This document shows, one piece after another, positions 43,268 to 52,558 of a stretch of 64,000 nt of DNA (its first letter is position 1; every line of letters starts with the position of its first letter). The stretch covers positions 248,001-312,000 of the forward strand of contig NZ_AP014546.1 in the NCBI RefSeq assembly GCF_016592555.1, written 5' to 3'. Source of the DNA: Neptunomonas japonica JAMM 1380 (GTDB taxonomy: Bacteria > Pseudomonadota > Gammaproteobacteria > Pseudomonadales > Balneatricaceae). The translations under genes were made by a program, and so were the position numbers. The notes beneath the pieces are model-generated. The model saw only the letters and a list, made by a program, of their open reading frames with translations, was not told where the DNA came from and did no database searches.

Positions 43268-46177
43268 ATGCAGCAGCCTGATTTATCACTTGTCCCTTCA
43301 TCTTTGCATACGCTACTGAATAAACAGTGGGAGCGTTTAGCGGATGTTCTTGCAGAAAATGCTGGTTTACTGGTTGGTTCTATTACGAAAGACTTGCTTC
43401 AAGTGGTTGTGGGAAGTGATTTTGTTGTTGATCAACTGGTCAAATACCCGCAGATGTTATCTGAATTAATAGAAGACGGTGTTTTGGGTCGGGCTTATCA
43501 GAGTGATGAGTATGTCAAGCGCCTTGCTGTGACGATAGCAAAAATTGACTCAGAAGCCGCAATGATGAGCTTGCTGCGTCGCTTTCGGCAAAAAGAGATG
43601 GTCCGGCTTATATGGAGGGATTTAACGCGTAAGGCTGCTATGGTTGATACCACTAGAGAGCTAAGCTGGTTAGCAGATGCCATGATAGATGGCACGTTAC
43701 GTTTACTCTATGAGCAAGGGTGTGAACGTTGGGGTACTCCTTACGGGATCTCTGCTGAGAGCAGTCAAAAAGAACAGCAAAGAATGGTTGTTCTGGGAAT
43801 GGGTAAATTGGGCGCTAATGAGCTTAATTTGTCTTCGGATATTGATCTGATGTTTTGTTTTCCCATGAATGGCGAAACACAAGGCGCTCGTAAAACCTTG
43901 GCCAATCAGGACTTTTTTATACGTTTAGGGCAAAAGCTGATACAAGCTTTGGATACTCTCAATGCTGAAGGTTTTGTTTTTCGTGTAGATATGCGTTTGC
44001 GGCCTTTTGGCTCGGCTAGTCCTTTAGCCTGTAGTTTTGCCGCGATGGAGCATTACTACCAAGACCAAGGGCGCGATTGGGAACGCTACGCGATGATCAA
44101 AGCGCGTGTTGTCGCTGGAGATGTGGATAAAGGAACTGAATTATTAGCGCAACTCAGGCCTTTTGTTTATCGCAAGTATATTGATTTCAGCGCATTTGAG
44201 TCTCTACGTGAAATGAAAGAGATGATCAACCGAGAAGTCCGCCGTAAAGGTTTGGAATATAACGTCAAGCTTGGCTCAGGAGGCATCCGGGAAGTTGAAT
44301 TTATTGCTCAGGCGTTTCAGTTGATACGTGGTGGTCGGGATAGCAGGTTACAGCAGCGTGAGTTACGTAATATCTTGCCGCTGTTACCTGAGTTGGTCGG
44401 GATGCCGGAGCAAGCTGTAGAAGAATTAATGGATGCCTATACCTTCTTGCGTAATGCCGAGCATGCAATCCAAGCCGTTGCCGACAAGCAAACGCAAGAG
44501 TTGCCTCGCGATGATTTAGGTCAGGCCCGCCTTGCTTTTAGTATGGGGTTTGATGAGTGGTCTTCTTTTGAGACTGCACTGACCGAGCATCGAGCTGCCG
44601 TAAGCAGGCACTTTGCTGAGGTAATTGCACCTGCACAAGAGCAAGGCGAAACAGCATCGCAACAAAAAACGGAGTGGTTGGCACTATGGAGCGAGCAGCT
44701 TTGCGAAGAAGAAGCTATTCAAGTAATTACAGATAGTGGCTTTGATGAACCGAGCCGCGCACTCAAACTATTAATGGATTTGAAAGCTTCTAGAACAGTA
44801 CAAATGCTACAGCAAACGGGTGCAGACCGTTTGAAAATAGTATTACCAACCTTGCTGGATATGATTGCTCAAGCTGATAACGCTACTGTTACGCTAGCGA
44901 GGGTCCTGCAGCTCATCCAGTCAGTGCTTCGCCGTTCTGCTTATCTCGTGTTACTGGCAGAAAATCCAGCTGCTATGCAGCAGTTAGTTAAGCTGTGCTC
45001 AAGTAGTGCTTGGTTTGCTGACCAGCTAGCGAAGAAACCCGTGCTACTCGATGAGTTAATCGACCCGCGCACATTGTATTCGCCGCCTGATAAAGAGCAG
45101 TTGGGTGCAGAGCTTCGCCAACAGTTATTGAGAATACCTGAAGAGGATACCGAGCAGCTGATGGAGGCTCTAAGGTATTTTAAAAGCGCCCACTTGTTAC
45201 GTGTTGCAGCTTCAGATATTACCGGTGTTCTACCTTTAATGAAGGTAAGTGATTATCTCACTTGGTTGGCTGAGGTTATTCTGGAAAGCGTCTTAGATGT
45301 TGCGTGGCGAGTCATGGTTGAAAAGCATGGCCGACCTATGAAACAGACCGGCGTTCCTTGTGAGTTAGATTTCATTGTTGTTGGTTATGGGAAGTTAGGT
45401 GGGATTGAACTTTCCTATGGATCTGACCTTGATTTGGTATTTATTCATGACAGTGATTCAAACTTATCTACTGATGGCGACAAATCAATAGCTAATTCAG
45501 TCTTCTTTACCCGCCTCGGTCAACGCATTATTCATATTCTTAATACCTTTACCGCAGGTGGCCAGCTATATGAAGTCGATATGCGACTACGTCCATCGGG
45601 TAACTCCGGTTTGTTGGTCAGCTCTCTTAAGGCATTTGAGGAGTACCAGCAAAAAGAAGCATGGACATGGGAGCATCAAGCCTTAGTGCGGGCGCGAGTG
45701 GTTGCTGGGTCCTCACGTTTAGGAGGCGAGTTTGAGCAAGTCAGGGCATCCATTTTGCAGCAGGCGCGCGAAACTGCAGAGTTGAAAACCGCCGTAGTCG
45801 AAATGCGAGAGAAGATGCGTGCTCATTTAGGAACGTCTGCGAAAGAGGCGCAGGCCAAGAGTGTTTTCAATCTGAAGCAAGACCTCGGTGGTATTGTTGA
45901 TATAGAGTTTCTCGTGCAATACCAAGTGCTCGCCAATGCCCCGCGTTATCCTGAGCTATACGAGTTTACTGATAATATTCGGATATTAGATGCGGTTGAG
46001 AAAACTAAGTTGTTGCCAACTGAAGATGCAGAGGCATTACGGGAGGCTTATAAAGCTTATCGGGCTGCAGGACATCGATTAACACTGCAAGAGCAATCAA
46101 ACGTCATCAGTGAAGGTGATATGAAAGATAGTCGTGCTTTGATAGCGAGAATTTGGGGTTCTGTGATGGAGTCTTAA
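43268..46177 (+). CDS. glnE: bifunctional glutamine synthetase adenylyltransferase/deadenylylase GlnE
   Basis: GlnE attaches and removes AMP on glutamine synthetase under control of PII. At about 969 residues it is full length, with two nucleotidyltransferase domains: GKLGANELNLSSDIDLMF in the N-terminal half (deadenylylation) and GYGKLGGIELSYGSDLDLVF in the C-terminal half (adenylylation). Each is followed by its helical domain, with GSGGIREVEFIAQAFQLIRG and KQDLGGIVDIEFLVQY. The ATG at 43268 is preferred for its GGAG site; an in-frame start at 43247 also exists. It connects functionally to the two PII genes at the window start. Confidence 0.97.
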   Translation: MQQPDLSLVPSSLHTLLNKQWERLADVLAENAGLLVGSITKDLLQVVVGSDFVVDQLVKYPQMLSELIEDGVLGRAYQSDEYVKRLAVTIAKIDSEAAMMSLLRRFRQKEMVRLIWRDLTRKAAMVDTTRELSWLADAMIDGTLRLLYEQGCERWGTPYGISAESSQKEQQRMVVLGMGKLGANELNLSSDIDLMFCFPMNGETQGARKTLANQDFFIRLGQKLIQALDTLNAEGFVFRVDMRLRPFGSASPLACSFAAMEHYYQDQGRDWERYAMIKARVVAGDVDKGTELLAQLRPFVYRKYIDFSAFESLREMKEMINREVRRKGLEYNVKLGSGGIREVEFIAQAFQLIRGGRDSRLQQRELRNILPLLPELVGMPEQAVEELMDAYTFLRNAEHAIQAVADKQTQELPRDDLGQARLAFSMGFDEWSSFETALTEHRAAVSRHFAEVIAPAQEQGETASQQKTEWLALWSEQLCEEEAIQVITDSGFDEPSRALKLLMDLKASRTVQMLQQTGADRLKIVLPTLLDMIAQADNATVTLARVLQLIQSVLRRSAYLVLLAENPAAMQQLVKLCSSSAWFADQLAKKPVLLDELIDPRTLYSPPDKEQLGAELRQQLLRIPEEDTEQLMEALRYFKSAHLLRVAASDITGVLPLMKVSDYLTWLAEVILESVLDVAWRVMVEKHGRPMKQTGVPCELDFIVVGYGKLGGIELSYGSDLDLVFIHDSDSNLSTDGDKSIANSVFFTRLGQRIIHILNTFTAGGQLYEVDMRLRPSGNSGLLVSSLKAFEEYQQKEAWTWEHQALVRARVVAGSSRLGGEFEQVRASILQQARETAELKTAVVEMREKMRAHLGTSAKEAQAKSVFNLKQDLGGIVDIEFLVQYQVLANAPRYPELYEFTDNIRILDAVEKTKLLPTEDAEALREAYKAYRAAGHRLTLQEQSNVISEGDMKDSRALIARIWGSVMES

Positions 46178-46200
46178 AGAAACGCAAAAAGTGGGTAGAA

Positions 46201-46247
46201 AAAAGCCTGACGTAATTAACATATCGTTAATACAGTCAGGCTTTTTT
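46201..46247. terminator. bidirectional terminator between glnE and ilvE
   Basis: AAAAGCCTGA pairs with TCAGGCTTTT, and inside it ATTAAC pairs with GTTAAT, giving a long two-part hairpin with A and T runs at either end. It serves the convergent glnE and ilvE genes. Confidence 0.85.
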
Positions 46248-46280
46248 ATGGGCGTATGTAGCGCTAAATGTATAAGGCGC

Positions 46281-47276
46281 TTAAGCGCGGGTTAGCCAGC
46301 CGTGTTTATCTTCAGCTTTACCCCATTGAATATCATTCAGGGCTTGGCGTAGTTTAAGTGTGGTTACACCAACGCCGCCATTACCAACCTTGTACTCATT
46401 ACCCTTATGAAGCAGGGTACCAACTGAAGTCAGTACAGCGGCTGTACCGGACAGTGCTGCTTCACACCCAGGCTTAGCTGCGCGCTCTAAGAGTTCTGTG
46501 ACACTTAGTTCGCGCTCAGAAACTTTCATTCCCATGTCACGCGCTATAGTAAGAATTGAATCACGAGTTACACCGTGCAAAAAGCTCTCGTCTAATGCTT
46601 TGGTGATGATTTCATCACCATCAATCAATAAGAAGTTAGCTGCTCCCGTTTCTTGAACGTCTCCATTTGGGCAGAACAGAACTTGGTCAGCTTGGAGGTC
46701 TTGTTTTGCTTTGGTTATAGGGTGTAAAGCACTGGCATAGTTTCCGCCGCTTTTAATCATGCCCATATGAGGTGCGCAACGCATCCCATCTTCTTCTAAG
46801 AGTAGGCGTAATGTTGTATCGCCACCGGAGAAGTAATCACCTACGGGTGATAGTAAGATATATTGGCAAGATGTTTGTGTTGGCGCTGCCGCTTTACCAA
46901 TAGCCGGCTCCGTACCGATATGTGTCGGACGAATATACATAGAACCCGGAGGCTCAGGAACATCACTAGCAAAGCGTGCTACGGCATCTAAAATCATTTT
47001 TTCAGTTGCGCTTGGGTTGATAGCAGGCAAGCTTAGTAAGCGGCTGCTCTGTGCAAAACGTGCAAGGTTTTGATCCATACGAAAAATATTGACGGACCCG
47101 TCGGCGTGACGAAATGCTTTTAAACCTTCAAAACAGGTGCTTGAATAGTGCAGTACATGCGCACCCGGGTGAAGCTGAAGGCTGTCGCTGGACACCATTT
47201 CAGCTGAACTCCAGTTTGTACCATCAAACCAAGAGATTGCCATTTCAGGCATAAAAACAGTACCGAACGCTGCCAT
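46281..47276 (-). CDS. ilvE: branched-chain amino acid aminotransferase
   Basis: This PLP enzyme performs the last step of valine, leucine and isoleucine synthesis. The 331-residue length and features such as LHYSSTCFEGLKAFRHADGS, FRMDQNLARFAQSSRLL, YIRPTHIGTEPAIG and IKSGGNYASALHPITKAK (PLP-Lys region) fit the long BCAT form, which is also seen in eukaryotes, rather than the roughly 308-residue enteric IlvE. QETGAANFLLIDGDEI and CEAALSGTAAVLTSVG are further fold IV motifs. Standing between glnE and LPS genes matches other gammaproteobacteria. Confidence 0.94.
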   Translation of the reverse strand: MAAFGTVFMPEMAISWFDGTNWSSAEMVSSDSLQLHPGAHVLHYSSTCFEGLKAFRHADGSVNIFRMDQNLARFAQSSRLLSLPAINPSATEKMILDAVARFASDVPEPPGSMYIRPTHIGTEPAIGKAAAPTQTSCQYILLSPVGDYFSGGDTTLRLLLEEDGMRCAPHMGMIKSGGNYASALHPITKAKQDLQADQVLFCPNGDVQETGAANFLLIDGDEIITKALDESFLHGVTRDSILTIARDMGMKVSERELSVTELLERAAKPGCEAALSGTAAVLTSVGTLLHKGNEYKVGNGGVGVTTLKLRQALNDIQWGKAEDKHGWLTRA

Positions 47277-47545
47277 GTAAACTACCCCAAAGAATCAAAA
47301 AAATAATAGATAATTAAGCTGCCGCGTTGCCAAAGTCTAGGTGTGAGATACCGCGGCGCAGTTATAGAACTTTATCACTAGATTGTAATCATCACAGCCG
47401 CAAAAGGGAATTGCTTCTGTATGCTAAAAATATAACAGCCTCCCAGTGGGTGTTTAGAGAAGACTCTTGTATTATGAGGCAAGTTTAGTGCTATTGCTGC
47501 GGCTAAGCTTCTTCATTTTATCCTAACTTGTATTGTGGAAAGCAT

Positions 47546-48439
47546 GTGCCTGATATTTGTATTGTAAGTGATGGTAAGCCGGGGCACTTAAACCAATCAT
47601 TAGGGTTGCTTGAGGCTTTACAGCGTCAGCGAGGGGATATTAGCTATAGTTTGAGTGCTCCGCAGTCTTGGTGGGCGCTCAGTTGGCTTGTGATACGTCA
47701 CTTCTTTAATAGACATTCGTTACCTCACGCTAAAGTGATTATCGCTGCTGGGCATCGAACGCATTTAACGATGTTAGTTTATGGGTGGGTGTTGGGCGCA
47801 AAGAAAGTGCTTCTGATGAAACCGAGTTTACCTTTGCGCTATTTCGATTTGTGCTTAATACCTGAGCATGACCAGCCTGCAGAACAGCCTAATGTTATTG
47901 AAACATGGGGCGTGCTTAATCGAATAGTGCCTGCGCAAAAAAAAGCGGGAACCGGTTTGTTGTTAATCGGTGGGCCTTCTAAGCATTTTAGTTGGGATGA
48001 GCCGAGTGTTTTAGATCAACTGTCGTCTCTTTTATCAAAGTACCCTCAATTGGATTGGACGCTAACGACATCACGAAGAACGCCGAGTTCTTTCGTAACT
48101 CAGCTACAAACGCGTAAGTTAAATATTAAACTCATTCCCCATGAGGAAACCGGCCTTGATTGGTTACCCAGTGAGTTAGCAGTTACAGAGCATTGCTGGG
48201 TAACGGAAGATAGTGTCTCTATGGTATATGAGGCGTTAACAGCAGGATGTGATGTGGGGTTAATTACGTTAGCCAGTCATGGAGAAGGACGCTTGCATCA
48301 TGGCCTTGCACGGTTACGTGCTTCTAACCGGGTTAGTTCTTTGCAACAGCCTCTTTTGTTAGATAAAAAAATTGTCTTAACGCCATTTGCCGAGGCTCAA
48401 CGTTGCGCCGCGCTTATTTTAAAGAAGGGGTGGTTATGA
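47546..48439 (+). CDS. ELM1-family protein (mitochondrial fission ELM1-like), probable glycosyltransferase fold
   Basis: The roughly 297-residue product matches the bacterial ELM1-like family (formerly DUF1022): VSDGKPGHLNQSLGLLEAL at the start, GGPSKHFSWDE and SRRTPSSFVTQL in the middle, and WVTEDSVSMVYEALTAGCDVG near the end. The layout resembles GT-B glycosyltransferases, and bacterial members often lie in LPS loci, as here; no enzymatic reaction is established. GTG at 47546 is the likely start; a TTG at 47528 precedes it. The stop overlaps the next gene by four bases (ATGA), so it is coupled to the glycosyltransferase. Confidence 0.82.
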   Translation: MPDICIVSDGKPGHLNQSLGLLEALQRQRGDISYSLSAPQSWWALSWLVIRHFFNRHSLPHAKVIIAAGHRTHLTMLVYGWVLGAKKVLLMKPSLPLRYFDLCLIPEHDQPAEQPNVIETWGVLNRIVPAQKKAGTGLLLIGGPSKHFSWDEPSVLDQLSSLLSKYPQLDWTLTTSRRTPSSFVTQLQTRKLNIKLIPHEETGLDWLPSELAVTEHCWVTEDSVSMVYEALTAGCDVGLITLASHGEGRLHHGLARLRASNRVSSLQQPLLLDKKIVLTPFAEAQRCAALILKKGWL

Positions 48440-49557
48440 AGGTGATACAGGTATTACCTGATTTGAATGGTGGCGGAGTTGAAAAAGGCACCTTAGAGGT
48501 CGCACAGGCGCTGGTTGAAGCTGGGCATGAGTCCGTTGTGGTCTCTGCTGGAGGCTCGATGGTGGAGCGCTTACTGTCGCTAGGCAGTCGTCATGTTTGT
48601 TGGGACCTTGGCAGAAAGTCATTAGCTACATTGAGACATATCTGGGCGGTTAGAAAGTGGTTGCGTCAAGAGAAAGCAGATATTTTGCACCTGCGATCAC
48701 GCATGCCTGCTTGGATTATGTGGCTAGCGTGGAGAGGTTTGCCACTGAATGAGCGGCCGCGTTTAGTCACTACGGTACACGGCTTGTATTCAGTATCTTG
48801 GTATAGCGCCATTATGTGTAAGGGAGAGAGAGTCATTGCTGTTTCTGACACAGTTCAGCGTTATATTGCGGATAACTATCCTGCGACTGACTTGAATAAA
48901 GTTGTGCGTATTTTTAGGGGAGTAGATCATGATGAGTTCCCCTATGGCCTCTTGCCTGAGGGTCAATGGCTTGATGCATGGTATGAACAATACCCTCATA
49001 CTAAAGGTCGCGTTATCCTGACATTGCCTGGGCGTTTAACGCGTCTGAAGGGGCATCATGATTTCATTGAGCTAATGGCGAGTTTGAAGCAAGCTGGGTT
49101 GAATGTGTGTGGTCTTATCGTGGGCGGTGAAGACGATAAACGAAAAAGCTATGCTGATGAGCTATATGTGAAAGTAAAAGATGCCGGGTTAGAAGGTGAT
49201 ATCTTTTTCACAGGGGCAAGATCAGACATTCGCCATATTTATGCAATAAGTAATGTTGTTTTTTCACTATCGAGTAAACCCGAATCCTTTGGTCGTACGG
49301 TTTTAGAATCACTACGAATTGGTACAGCGACAGTGGGCTATGATCATGGCGGTGTCGGTGAGATTTTAACTGCGTTGTTTCCTGCTGGGCTTGTAGCTAA
49401 AGGGGATATAGGTGAGTGTGCACTACGTACACAGCAGATAGTCAAAGAAAAACTTAAACCAGAGAATGCATCGTTGTTTACTCGAAAAGAGATGTTGGAA
49501 AGAACATTGGCTCTGTATTGTGATTTACTAAAACCAGCTAATAGAAAACAAATTTAG
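48436..49557 (+). CDS. glycosyltransferase family 4 protein, probable LPS core transferase
   Basis: The roughly 373-residue GT-B enzyme has the N-terminal glycine-rich VLPDLNGGGVEKGTLEVAQAL and a C-terminal nucleotide-sugar domain. The latter includes TLPGRLTRLKGHHDFIELM, GLIVGGEDD, DIFFTGARSDIRHIYAIS, and the retaining-enzyme EX7E region KPESFGRTVLESLRIGTATVG. It starts four bases within the ELM1-like gene and lies three bases before the YrbL-like gene, in an LPS block. The sugar and acceptor cannot be read from sequence; LPS core assembly is the contextual inference. Confidence 0.88.
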   Translation: MKVIQVLPDLNGGGVEKGTLEVAQALVEAGHESVVVSAGGSMVERLLSLGSRHVCWDLGRKSLATLRHIWAVRKWLRQEKADILHLRSRMPAWIMWLAWRGLPLNERPRLVTTVHGLYSVSWYSAIMCKGERVIAVSDTVQRYIADNYPATDLNKVVRIFRGVDHDEFPYGLLPEGQWLDAWYEQYPHTKGRVILTLPGRLTRLKGHHDFIELMASLKQAGLNVCGLIVGGEDDKRKSYADELYVKVKDAGLEGDIFFTGARSDIRHIYAISNVVFSLSSKPESFGRTVLESLRIGTATVGYDHGGVGEILTALFPAGLVAKGDIGECALRTQQIVKEKLKPENASLFTRKEMLERTLALYCDLLKPANRKQI

Positions 49558-49560
49558 GCA

Positions 49561-50169
49561 ATGATAACTCTTACTCAAGTACTCGCTCTAGGGCGAACAC
49601 GCACTATATATCAGCACCCTAGTGCCGCTGGTTGGCTTATAAAAATTGAAAACAGACATACATTAGCAGCGGTGGGGAAGGTGAGTTTATTTCTGCGCGG
49701 TTTAATGCATCGTATGTTTCCGTTTTTTTCAGAAAATGCACGTGAACTACGAATATATAAAAAACTAGCATCTTCCCTAAAAGGCTTTATTCCTGAATAT
49801 GAAGAAAGATTAGTTATTACCGATAAAGGCCTAGGCTTAGCATGCCGACAAGTGTTAGACGATAATAGTGATTTGTCAAAAAGCTTGGGCGATTATTTGA
49901 GAGATACTAAGGCCTCCCCCGAAATATTAGCACCTCAACTTGAACATTTTTTTCAAACCTTACTATTAAAAAAACTTTATTTTTTTGATTTTAACCTTAA
50001 TAACTTCCTGGTTCAGGTTCATGAGGGGCAACCGACCCTTCGTTTTATTGATCTTAAAGGATATCGAAAAGACCGTTCAGTATTGCCAATAAGTTATTTG
50101 TCTTCATTTTTAGCAGAACGCAAAATGAAGCGAAGAATTGCAAGGCTATACAAACGCATTATGCTTTGA
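49561..50169 (+). CDS. YrbL-like (PhoP regulatory network) kinase-fold protein
   Basis: The 202-residue protein resembles the YrbL family: an N-terminal glycine loop region (LALGRTRTIYQHPSAAGWLI) with a Lys-containing strand (LIKIENR), an ARELRIYKKL helix, and a kinase-like catalytic region FFDFNLNNFLV followed by RFIDLKGYRKD, analogous to HxDxxxxN and DFG. Such proteins resemble Kdo/heptose kinases such as WaaP or InaA. Given its place between a glycosyltransferase and an O-antigen ligase, a role in modifying LPS core sugars is plausible but inferred. The region is noticeably A/T-rich compared with its neighbours. Confidence 0.75.
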   Translation: MITLTQVLALGRTRTIYQHPSAAGWLIKIENRHTLAAVGKVSLFLRGLMHRMFPFFSENARELRIYKKLASSLKGFIPEYEERLVITDKGLGLACRQVLDDNSDLSKSLGDYLRDTKASPEILAPQLEHFFQTLLLKKLYFFDFNLNNFLVQVHEGQPTLRFIDLKGYRKDRSVLPISYLSSFLAERKMKRRIARLYKRIML

Positions 50170-50262
50170 TTAAGCACCGTTTTATTATCTGTACAGAGTA
50201 CTTGTTAGTGAAGTTTTTAGTGCCTAAATGCACCTTCAGTTATTTGTAAGAGAGATGATTTT

Positions 50263-51567
50263 ATGATTTCTAGCCTACGCCACAGCGGTTGGGTTGACCT
50301 GCCGATTATTTTGGTAGCGCTGACTGTTTTGTCTCAACCGTTCGGGGTGTCTTTTGAACTTTTTACTCTGATCATGGCGATATTGGGCGTCAGGTATTTA
50401 ATAATTAATGATAATCACTTTAGGGGGAGTCCTGAGGTAAAGTGCTTTACGTCACTCTTCGCCTGCTTCTGGGTTCCGGCCCTGCTTTCGCTGCCTGATG
50501 CTTATATGTTTAAGAAGGGTGCTATTGATGCACTAGGTATGTTGCGTTTTTACTTTGCGGGTGTATTTGTCATTCATGCCGCTTCGTCAGTAAAAGTTCA
50601 TGAGCGTCTTGCATGTGTTGTAGCTAGCATCGTTATTTTTTGGATAGTGGATGCTTGGGTTCAGTTTGTATTTTCTGCAGATATTTTTGGAATAGTGAGC
50701 TATTCGTCGAGTAGAGTTAGCGGTTTATTCGGTGATGATCCTGTCTTAGGCTGGATGTTAGTTGTTTATATGGGTATTACCGCAGCGGGAGTATATCAGT
50801 GGGTCGGTAAAGCGGGGTTCTTAATAGTGCTTCCTATACTGGTCGCTACAATTTTTATAAGTGGTAACCGAGGTGCTTGGTTAGCTGTTGCTTGGGTGTT
50901 TTTGTTTGCCGTAATTATTGCTTTTTTGTGGAGAGTGAAAGTTTCCAAAAAAATAGTGTTGGGCAGTTTTTTGGTGATGGGTGTGGTTATAGCAGGCTTG
51001 TCGACTAACGAAGGGGTAAAAGGGCGTATCACGCATACTTTTCAAGGACTCGGTACTGCTGATTATGCTTCACTAGATAGGGCTACCGCGTACCGCTTAA
51101 CGTTGTGGAGCACTGCGGTTGATATGATAGAGGATAACTGGATTAACGGTGTTGGTCTTAAGAGCTTTCGTTATGCTTACCCTGACTATGCAGAGCCGGA
51201 TGATGTTTATATTTTGCGCTCTCCTGAAGGAAAGCCGAAGACGGGTGCATTTCATGGTCATCAAATAGTGATCGATGCACTGGCGGGCACTGGTTTGTTT
51301 GGGTTTATTGGTTTGTTAGTGGCATTTTGGTTAGTGTTTTGGCGATTTTTTTGGCAGGCTGTCCAAACAAAACAATGGATTCCAATGGGGTATTACTGTG
51401 GGATGGTTGGAGTATTGTTCCCAATCAATACACATTTGTCATTATATAAAGCCTATTGGGCGCAAGCGTTTTGGCTACTGGCTGCCCTGTTCGTCGCATC
51501 TTTAGTTACTTATGCTCGCGAGGTGGGTGGCGATATAAAAAGTTCTTACCCTCAGGATGAGTCTTAA
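50263..51567 (+). CDS. O-antigen ligase family protein (WaaL-like)
   Basis: The 434-residue inner-membrane protein has about 11-12 hydrophobic helices and a large periplasmic loop (about 270-345) containing WINGVGLKSFRYAYPDY and the conserved GAFHGHQIVIDALAGTG with the ligase His. This is the Wzy_C/WaaL architecture. WaaL joins undecaprenyl-linked O-antigen to lipid A-core; related polymerases and ligases share the fold, so the exact reaction is not certain. Its 3' end overlaps the convergent acyltransferase gene by 62 bases. Confidence 0.85.
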   Translation: MISSLRHSGWVDLPIILVALTVLSQPFGVSFELFTLIMAILGVRYLIINDNHFRGSPEVKCFTSLFACFWVPALLSLPDAYMFKKGAIDALGMLRFYFAGVFVIHAASSVKVHERLACVVASIVIFWIVDAWVQFVFSADIFGIVSYSSSRVSGLFGDDPVLGWMLVVYMGITAAGVYQWVGKAGFLIVLPILVATIFISGNRGAWLAVAWVFLFAVIIAFLWRVKVSKKIVLGSFLVMGVVIAGLSTNEGVKGRITHTFQGLGTADYASLDRATAYRLTLWSTAVDMIEDNWINGVGLKSFRYAYPDYAEPDDVYILRSPEGKPKTGAFHGHQIVIDALAGTGLFGFIGLLVAFWLVFWRFFWQAVQTKQWIPMGYYCGMVGVLFPINTHLSLYKAYWAQAFWLLAALFVASLVTYAREVGGDIKSSYPQDES

Positions 51568-52438
51568 AACGCCGATGGACCCACATGTATTGACTAGGGT
51601 CTTTTAGAATGCCTTTTTCAAGTTCTTGGTTGATACGTGTGGCATCTTGAACATCATCGCCGCTGGGGAAGTTTTCAATGACAGGAAATAGCTCTAACTC
51701 ATAACCTGAATCGTCGTGGCAGCGGTGATGAGTAAACATCAGTATTGGTGAGTCATTTAACTTGGCGAACCTGCTTGTCGCTGTGATGGTGGCTGCAGGT
51801 ACATTAAAAAAGGGAGCATAAACAGAGTGTTTAGGTCCAAAATCCTGGTCTGGTGCATACCACACTACTTGATTGTTTCGTAAAGCCTTTAGTACTCCGC
51901 GCAGGTTCTTTTTCTCAATGGTTTGATCAAGATGCTTTTCACGTCCTTTCTTAATTATAATATCCATCAAAGGGTTGTTGTGCTTGCGGTACATAGCGCC
52001 TACGTTATAAAAACGAGCCAACAGTCGCCCGCCCATATCTAGTGTAGAAAAGTGCGCCCCTAATAGAATCACACCTTTGTTTTGTGAAAGCGCTTCATCT
52101 AGGTATTTTTGACCTTTTAAGCTGACAGGCATACTTAGAAATTTGTCACTTCTCCACCAACTCATGCTGGTTTCAAACATGCCTATAGCATTGTTTTGAA
52201 ATATCTGACGTACTAACAGTTGCTGTTCTATCGCTGACTTTTCTGGAAAGCATAGCTGGATGTTAACTTCGGTAATGTGCCGGCGTTTTTTAAAAAGGCG
52301 GTACATCAGGTTTCCGGTACTTTTGCCCAGTATGATTTGCGTTGAGTAAGGTAAATAGCTAATCACGTATAGGATGCTGAGTCCGACCCAGGTAAGCCAG
52401 TATTTCGGACTAAAAAAATGTGTATTGTTGGTTGTCAT
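51506..52438 (-). CDS. lipid A biosynthesis lauroyl/myristoyl acyltransferase (LpxL/HtrB family)
   Basis: The 310-residue inner-membrane acyltransferase adds a secondary acyl chain to Kdo2-lipid A. It has an N-terminal membrane anchor (about 8-30), the catalytic HX4D motif in LLGAHFSTLDMGGRLL, and YRKHNNPLMDIIIKKGR, VWYAPDQDFGPKHSVYAPFF and PSQYMWVHRRFKT. Acyl specificity (LpxL, LpxM or LpxP) cannot be settled. It is divergent from msbA, the lipid A flippase, and its 3' end overlaps the O-antigen ligase gene. Confidence 0.92.
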   Translation of the reverse strand: MTTNNTHFFSPKYWLTWVGLSILYVISYLPYSTQIILGKSTGNLMYRLFKKRRHITEVNIQLCFPEKSAIEQQLLVRQIFQNNAIGMFETSMSWWRSDKFLSMPVSLKGQKYLDEALSQNKGVILLGAHFSTLDMGGRLLARFYNVGAMYRKHNNPLMDIIIKKGREKHLDQTIEKKNLRGVLKALRNNQVVWYAPDQDFGPKHSVYAPFFNVPAATITATSRFAKLNDSPILMFTHHRCHDDSGYELELFPVIENFPSGDDVQDATRINQELEKGILKDPSQYMWVHRRFKTHPEGKNFLYRHPPREHK

Positions 52439-52558
52439 AAAAGGTCTTTGAATAAATATATTAGACGATTGTAAGAGGCTTTTGTTGTAGCAGCAAATAC
52501 TTACAAAAGATGAGTATAATGATGTCTCTTTTTGAGTATGTTTTCAGTTGAGGGTCGG

